A stretch of DNA of 64,000 nt from assembly GCA_949297715.1 (NCBI GenBank), contig CASFTJ010000007.1:124001-188000 (forward strand), given 5' to 3'. Made by a program: the position numbers and the translations under genes. The notes under the pieces are model-generated. The model saw only the letters and a program-made list of their open reading frames with translations, did no database searches and was not told the DNA's origin. How positions within the stretch are numbered: the first letter of the stretch is position 1; each line of letters opens with the position of its first letter. This DNA comes from an uncultured bacterium (lineage in GTDB: Bacteria; Cyanobacteriota; Vampirovibrionia; Gastranaerophilales; Gastranaerophilaceae). Shown here piece after piece: positions 59,721 to 64,000 of this stretch.

Positions 59721-60422
59721 ATGGCAATCGGGGCTAAAAAATCAATACATGAAGACGCAGCTGATAACATATTCTGGACCACGATGGCCGACTTGATGTT
59801 AGGTCTTGCAATTATCTTTATGACATTGTTCGTATTTGCAATGACAGGTTTTACGCAGGAAACAGTCAAACTTCAGGAAAGTCAGATGAAAGCAACCGAG
59901 GAACTTGCGGCAAAGCTTAAAGAAGCAAAAATTGATGCCGAAATTGACCGTTTGACAGGTAATGTTAAAATCTCAAATTTGGAGCTTTTTGAATTGAACA
60001 GTTATACGCTTTCTCCAAAAGGCAAAGCTTATTTGGACAAGTTTATTCCTATATATTTGGATACGATATATTCAAAGGAAATTTTACGTGACAACATTGC
60101 AGATATCGTAATTCAAGGTCATACAGACTCTCAATCTTTTGCAGGACTCAAAACAAAAGATGAACAGTTTGCCAAAAATATGGAATTGAGTTTGTTGAGG
60201 GCAAACGCTGTTGCTCAATATGCCTTATTAAAGACAAATTACGATAAAACAAACAGTGAAAACCTTCGCAAAATGCTTGTTGTAGAAGGAAAAAGTTTTT
60301 CTGATCCTGTGATTGTTGATGGGAAAGAAGATTACAACAAAAGCCGTCGTGTAGAACTAAAGTTAAGAGTAAAAGCACGTAATTTTGCACAAATATTTGG
60401 ATTGAATTTCGGAAATGATTAA
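59721..60422 (+). CDS. OmpA/MotB-type peptidoglycan-binding partner, ZorB-like (233 aa)
   Basis: N-terminal [20 protein letters not shown] (residues about 18-37) is one membrane helix with the ion-binding Asp (D25) in the ADLM context seen in MotB and ZorB. A coiled linker ([20 protein letters not shown]) follows. The C-terminal OmpA domain carries [26 protein letters not shown] and [12 protein letters not shown]. This subunit anchors the channel to peptidoglycan and powers rotation or force. Its stop overlaps the UPF0210 start by 8 bases. AGGGAG precedes the ATG. Confidence 0.88.
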   Translation: MAIGAKKSIHEDAADNIFWTTMADLMLGLAIIFMTLFVFAMTGFTQETVKLQESQMKATEELAAKLKEAKIDAEIDRLTGNVKISNLELFELNSYTLSPKGKAYLDKFIPIYLDTIYSKEILRDNIADIVIQGHTDSQSFAGLKTKDEQFAKNMELSLLRANAVAQYALLKTNYDKTNSENLRKMLVVEGKSFSDPVIVDGKEDYNKSRRVELKLRVKARNFAQIFGLNFGND

Positions 60423-61776
60423 CGAGAATTACATATTAGAAACAATAAATATGATAAAGCTTTACAATCTTGATATAAGAACTGTAACGCTGGCATTAAG
60501 TTTGCGTGATTGTATGGACAGCGACGTAAACAGGGTTTGCGAAAATATTTATAACAAAATTAAAAAATATGCTGCAAACTTGGTCGAATACGCAAATGAA
60601 TTGGAAAATGAATATTCAATTCCGATAATAAATAAAAGAATTTCAGTAACCCCGATATCATTAGTCGGAGAAGCTTGTAAAAATCCTGATTACGTAAAGA
60701 TAGCCAAAACTCTTGATATGGCAGGAAAAGAAGTCGGAGTAAATTTTATAGGCGGATTTTCAGCTCTTGTAGAAAAAGGTTGTACAAGAGGTGATAATTT
60801 ATTAATAGAAAGTATTCCGGAAGCTTTATCAAAGACTGATTTTTTGTGTTCATCGGTAAATTTGGCATCATCTAAAGCAGGGATTAATATGGACGCTGTT
60901 TTAAAGATAGCTGAAATCATAAAAAAATCTGCTGAAATGACGCAGGATAAAGATTGTATTGGGGCGGCGAAATTAGTATGTTTTTGTAATTCACCAGGAG
61001 ACAATCCTTTTATGGCAGGGGCTTTTTGCGGAATGGGAGAGCCTGAATGCGCTTTAAATGTCGGAGTATCAGGGCCTGGGGTTGTAAGAGCGGCAGTGGA
61101 AGATTTGCCTAAAAATGCTGATATGAGTGTATTGGCAAATAAAATTAAGCAGACGGCCTTTAAAATTACAACAACAGGAGAATTAATCGGAAGGAAGTTA
61201 GCCGGAAGGCTTGGGATTCCTTTTGGAGTAATTGATTTATCTTTAGCGCCAACACCTGCGATTGGCGATAGTGTTGCAGGAATTTTTCAGGCAATGGGGC
61301 TTGAACATGCGGGAGCACACGGTACAACAGCGGCTTTAGCAATGCTTAATGATGCTGTTAAAAAAGGTGGAATAATGGCAAGTTCTCATGTTGGCGGGCT
61401 TTCGGGAGCTTTTATTCCTGTGTCCGAGGATGCGGGTATGATTGAGGCTGCATCAAGAGGCTGTTTGACATTTGATAAACTTGAAGCAATGACATCGGTT
61501 TGTTCTGTCGGGTTGGATATGATTGCAATACCCGGTGACACTTCGGTGGATACTATTGCAGGAATTATTGCTGATGAGATGGCTATAGGTATGATTAACA
61601 AAAAAACTACGGCTGTCAGAATTATTCCAGCAATCGGAAAAACGATAGGAGATAGCGTTTCTTGGGGCGGGCTTCTGGGTGAAGCTCCGATTATGAAAGT
61701 AAACGGGCTTTCATCTTCTGCGTTTGTCAGACGAGGCGGAAGAATTCCTGCACCAATTCATTCACTTAACAATTAA
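60415..61776 (+). CDS. UPF0210 / DUF711 (PFL-like) protein
   Basis: 453 residues: [116 protein letters not shown] and [20 protein letters not shown] all match this family, which is structurally related to glycyl-radical-enzyme folds but lacks the radical Gly motif. Biochemical function unknown. Usually its partner is a small ACT-domain (GcvR-like) protein, which is absent here. It overlaps the ZorB-like gene by 8 bases, so it is co-translated with the motor pair. Confidence 0.93.
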   Translation: MINENYILETINMIKLYNLDIRTVTLALSLRDCMDSDVNRVCENIYNKIKKYAANLVEYANELENEYSIPIINKRISVTPISLVGEACKNPDYVKIAKTLDMAGKEVGVNFIGGFSALVEKGCTRGDNLLIESIPEALSKTDFLCSSVNLASSKAGINMDAVLKIAEIIKKSAEMTQDKDCIGAAKLVCFCNSPGDNPFMAGAFCGMGEPECALNVGVSGPGVVRAAVEDLPKNADMSVLANKIKQTAFKITTTGELIGRKLAGRLGIPFGVIDLSLAPTPAIGDSVAGIFQAMGLEHAGAHGTTAALAMLNDAVKKGGIMASSHVGGLSGAFIPVSEDAGMIEAASRGCLTFDKLEAMTSVCSVGLDMIAIPGDTSVDTIAGIIADEMAIGMINKKTTAVRIIPAIGKTIGDSVSWGGLLGEAPIMKVNGLSSSAFVRRGGRIPAPIHSLNN

Positions 61777-61848
61777 TAATAAATTTTTATTTTTTTTAAA
61801 TAAATGGGTATAAGATAATAAATATCGGAGGAATCAAAGTTTAATTAA

Positions 61849-62169
61849 ATGGGAAAATCATTTCACGAATTAAGTCAAAATCTGAAAAACTATATTATTG
61901 ACTGTCATTCAAACTATAAAGGATTAAAAAACGTATCTGTAGAAAGATATAATAATTTGCAATTAAAAATGGACGCTGAAGTTTATCAAACATTTCATGT
62001 AATTATACGTATAGGAATTTCAGAAGCAGTAATGATTTTACCGGAGGGATTAATTTTTTCGGGAACTCTCGGTATGGATGAAAAATATGTTCAGCGTTGG
62101 TTACAGCTTCCTACAGTGCAACAAGAACTAAGTTTATTATGGACTACGGCTAAGTTGTATTCTACGTAA
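61849..62169 (+). CDS. Tandem paralogue A of unknown family (106 aa)
   Basis: The product begins MGKSFHELSQNLKNYIIDCH and contains YKGLKNVSVERYNNL, HVIIRIGISEAVMILP and LGMDEKYVQRWLQL. No signal or membrane segment; alternating helices and a strand pair, compatible with a small cytosolic fold. An in-frame stop directly precedes the ATG; GGAGG lies 17 bases upstream, farther than usual. About half the residues match the next gene. Confidence 0.72.
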   Translation: MGKSFHELSQNLKNYIIDCHSNYKGLKNVSVERYNNLQLKMDAEVYQTFHVIIRIGISEAVMILPEGLIFSGTLGMDEKYVQRWLQLPTVQQELSLLWTTAKLYST

Positions 62170-62212
62170 AATGATGTTATAATAACAATTGTATATGATT
62201 GGATAAATTTAT

Positions 62213-62548
62213 ATGGGTAAAACATTTAACGAACTGGCACAAGATTTAAGAGACTATATTGTAGATAAACATGCAAACTACCGTGGTTTAAAACATATGA
62301 GCCTTCAAAGGTATAATAATCTTACCATAAGTATGAATTCAAAGCGTTATGGACAGCCGCATGTAATAATAAGAGTTGGCATATCTGAAGCTGTGTTTTC
62401 TTTTCCATACGTAAATAAAATTGACGGCGGATTGGGCATGGATGAAAGATTTGTTATGCAATGGGTTGGTTTGGATACTACTATTCAATCACTGGATGCT
62501 CAGTGGAAAATTATTAAATTACAAGAATTAGATCAAAGTGATAAATAG
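62213..62548 (+). CDS. Tandem paralogue B of unknown family (111 aa)
   Basis: It begins MGKTFNELAQDLRDYIVDKH and has YRGLKHMSLQRYNNL, HVIIRVGISEAVFSFP and LGMDERFVMQWVGLDT, the same order as paralogue A. Shared invariant pieces are YNNL, HVIIR-x-GISEAV and LGMDE. It ends one base before the stop codon of the convergent uvrC, where the missing uvrC C-terminal domain would be. No family recognised. Confidence 0.72.
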   Translation: MGKTFNELAQDLRDYIVDKHANYRGLKHMSLQRYNNLTISMNSKRYGQPHVIIRVGISEAVFSFPYVNKIDGGLGMDERFVMQWVGLDTTIQSLDAQWKIIKLQELDQSDK

Positions 62549-64000
62549 TTATTTCTTTTTAGTCATAGATTTTGATCTTAGAGTTCGGTGGTAAGTTATA
62601 GCAAATCTGTGGGCTTCATCTCGAATTCTTTGAAATAAAAAGAGCGCGCTTGAATTTTGCGGGAGAATTACTGGAGTGGATTGTTTTGGCAAGAATACTT
62701 CTTCGTGTTTTTTGGCTAAACTTACGACATCAATTCCTGTTACGCCCAGTTCTTCTATAATTTCCATAACGCTTGAAAGTTGACCTTTGCCGCCGTCTAT
62801 AATCATCAAATCCGGCTTATCCCAATTTTTGTCACCAAGATGTTTAAGCCGGCGGGTTAGAACTTCTTTCATTGAAAGAAAATCGTCAGGTTTTCCTTCT
62901 GTTGTTTTAATTTTAAACTTTTTATATTCCGATTTTTTGCTTTGTCCGTTTATGAAAGTTATCATAGATGCGACTGTGTTTGTCCCTTGAATGTGCGAAA
63001 TATCGTAGCATTCAATTCGATGAGGAAAATTTTTAAGGTGAAGTTTTTCTGCAAGATATGAGCCTATTTCATTAAAATCATCCCGAATTTTCGACATTTT
63101 TTTAAGTTTTGCGTTATCAAGCACAACCCTGGCATTTTTGTCTGCAAGTGATTGAAGTTCTTTTCCTTGCGCGGATTTGCCGTAACTGATTTTGACTTTC
63201 TTTTTCGCTAAAATCTCAAGCCATTCTTCGTAAAGAGCTTTTTCTCCTAAATTTTCAAGCTCATTTGATACGATTTTATCTGGATAGCCAAGAGTAAGAG
63301 AATTGTAGTATTCTTTAAAGAATGTTGCAAAAAATTCGGTTTTGTCTTCTTCTTCAATTTCGTAGATGAAATCTTTTTTATCAATAAGTCGTCCCTCTCT
63401 TATCATAAGAATTACGATTGCAAAAATTCCGTCTTCTGAAAGCAGAGAAATTATATCTTCGTTTAGTTTGGTGTTTTCGTAGACAACCTGCTGTTTTTCA
63501 AGAGTCTTTTTTAAATCCATATAGCTGTCACGAAGTCTTGCGGCTTTTTCAAACTGTTCTTCAGAAGCATATTTTTCCATTTGTGTTTTTAATTTTTCCA
63601 ACAATTCCGATTGTTTTCCGGAGAGGAAAAGTTCTGCCTGATTTACAAGCGATTTGTATTCTTCGCTTGTAACTTTGTTCTGGCACGGCGCCATACACCT
63701 TCCGATATGATAGTATAGGCAGGGGCGGTCTTTGAATTTCGGGGTTTTACACTGTTTGAGCGGAAATATCTTTTTTAAAAAATCAAGTGTCGAATACATT
63801 GCCCTTATATCTGTGTAAGGCCCGTAATAGCGACCTTTTTCTGGGTTCATATTCTTTTTACGGACAACCTGAATCCTTGGAAAATCTTCATCCGTAACCA
63901 AAAAATAAGGGTATTTTTTATCGTCCTTTAATAAAATATTGTATTTGGGTTTATGTTTTTTAATCAAATGGCTTTCTAAAATAAGCGCTTCGACTTCTGT
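62549..64000 (-). CDS. uvrC: Excinuclease ABC subunit C, 5' end outside the window and C-terminus short
   Basis: UvrC makes the two incisions of nucleotide excision repair. The frame is open to base 64000 (EALILESHLIKKHKPKYNIL), so the GIY-YIG start is outside the window. Visible are YFLVTDEDFPRIQVVRK, the Cys region CKTPKFKDRPCLYYHIGRCM-APC, the UVR motif (EQFEKAARLRDSYMDLKK), and the RNase H-like endonuclease domain (ECYDISHIQGTNTVASMITF, LMIIDGGKGQLSSV, RIRDEAHRFAITYHRTLRSK). It stops with SMTKKK just where the helix-hairpin-helix pair (IPGIGPKR...) normally follows, so this C-terminal DNA-binding domain is absent. Confidence 0.93.
   Translation of the reverse strand, partial: TEVEALILESHLIKKHKPKYNILLKDDKKYPYFLVTDEDFPRIQVVRKKNMNPEKGRYYGPYTDIRAMYSTLDFLKKIFPLKQCKTPKFKDRPCLYYHIGRCMAPCQNKVTSEEYKSLVNQAELFLSGKQSELLEKLKTQMEKYASEEQFEKAARLRDSYMDLKKTLEKQQVVYENTKLNEDIISLLSEDGIFAIVILMIREGRLIDKKDFIYEIEEEDKTEFFATFFKEYYNSLTLGYPDKIVSNELENLGEKALYEEWLEILAKKKVKISYGKSAQGKELQSLADKNARVVLDNAKLKKMSKIRDDFNEIGSYLAEKLHLKNFPHRIECYDISHIQGTNTVASMITFINGQSKKSEYKKFKIKTTEGKPDDFLSMKEVLTRRLKHLGDKNWDKPDLMIIDGGKGQLSSVMEIIEELGVTGIDVVSLAKKHEEVFLPKQSTPVILPQNSSALFLFQRIRDEAHRFAITYHRTLRSKSMTKKK

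Noticed and set aside
58802-60422. A complete Zorya defence system
   Set aside because: Only ZorA/ZorB-like parts are present. No ZorC, ZorD (helicase/nuclease) or ZorE (HNH) gene is adjacent and the long ZorA tail is missing, so the name Zorya is not justified.
61849-62548. CRISPR array or phage repeat suggested by the near-duplicate sequences
   Set aside because: The repeat consists of two diverged coding genes, not short identical repeats with spacers; no cas genes are present in the window.
1-64000. tRNA, rRNA or tmRNA genes
   Set aside because: Intergenic regions were read for T-loop (GGTTCGAATCC-like) and acceptor pairing patterns and none was convincing; no rRNA-like stretch occurs.

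Overview
The window is AT-rich, gene-dense bacterial chromosome with no rRNA, tRNA, CRISPR array or recognisable insertion sequence. Several features point to an uncultured gut-type member of the non-photosynthetic Cyanobacteria relatives (Melainabacteria / Vampirovibrionia, probably Gastranaerophilales). These are prepilins with the hydrophobic start FTLAEVLITLGIIGIVAAL, a shared pilin C-terminal motif NGKKGPNKWGYDLF, an [FeFe]-hydrogenase maturase (HydF) in a fermentative setting, a porin of the OprP type, diaminopimelate epimerase and lipoprotein/outer-membrane genes (a diderm envelope), and many short orphan proteins. This placement is inference from gene content and sequence style; no database search was run.

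Layout. 1-9.2 kb: 3' part of lepA, a HTH-only LuxR protein, an orphan small gene, the dnaG-rpoD pair, an orphan solute-binding lipoprotein and several secreted or unknown proteins. 9.2-17.3 kb: aromatic pathway (aroC, aroK-aroB), biotin genes (bioD-like, bioB), a Xer recombinase, a C-terminal processing protease, ispF followed by a small secreted gene broken by an in-frame stop, and a 54-residue HTH gene. 17.3-30 kb: zinc-ribbon/PH protein, nitrilase-family amidase, two unknown proteins, HxlR and DtxR regulators, metG, a pilin, engB, a large TPR protein, a second Xer recombinase, NUDIX and HAD hydrolases. 30-46.5 kb: recJ, PiT phosphate transporter with its PhoU-like partner, prs, a pilin locus with a 13-G tract and a frameshift, tpiA, U32 peptidase, Fe-alcohol dehydrogenase, pgk, YihY and NrnA. 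46.6-49.9 kb: a small accessory patch with a DciA-like gene, two tandem Xre repressors, a frameshifted repeat-containing protein and a decayed copy of part of it. 49.9-58.7 kb: hydF, rpsO, the rpsF-ssb-orf-rpsR operon, dapF, an Orn/Lys/Arg decarboxylase divergent from a porin, and a zinc-ribbon protein. 58.7-64 kb: a MotA/ZorA-like plus OmpA/ZorB-like motor pair overlapping a UPF0210 gene, two tandem paralogues of unknown family, and a uvrC gene lacking its usual C-terminal HhH domain.

How the genes work together. Replication and repair functions (DnaG, RpoD, DciA-like, SSB, RecJ, UvrC, two Xer recombinases) mix with housekeeping translation genes and with lower-glycolysis and fermentation enzymes (TpiA, Pgk, Fe-ADH, HydF). 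This is consistent with an anaerobic fermenter that makes its own aromatic amino acid precursors, isoprenoids by the MEP route, and possibly biotin.

Most unusual signals: (1) a two-gene ion-driven motor resembling ZorA/ZorB but without ZorC/ZorD/ZorE and translationally coupled to a UPF0210 gene; (2) a 13-G homopolymer directly after a well-formed start of a pilin gene, in a length that puts the gene out of frame; (3) a 37-bp element with fixed spacing in front of three unlinked orphan genes; (4) a dispersed GGTGCGTC hairpin family beside pilin genes and gene remnants; (5) a family of short proteins with the start M-x-I-x-P-[IL]; (6) two HTH-only LuxR-type proteins.
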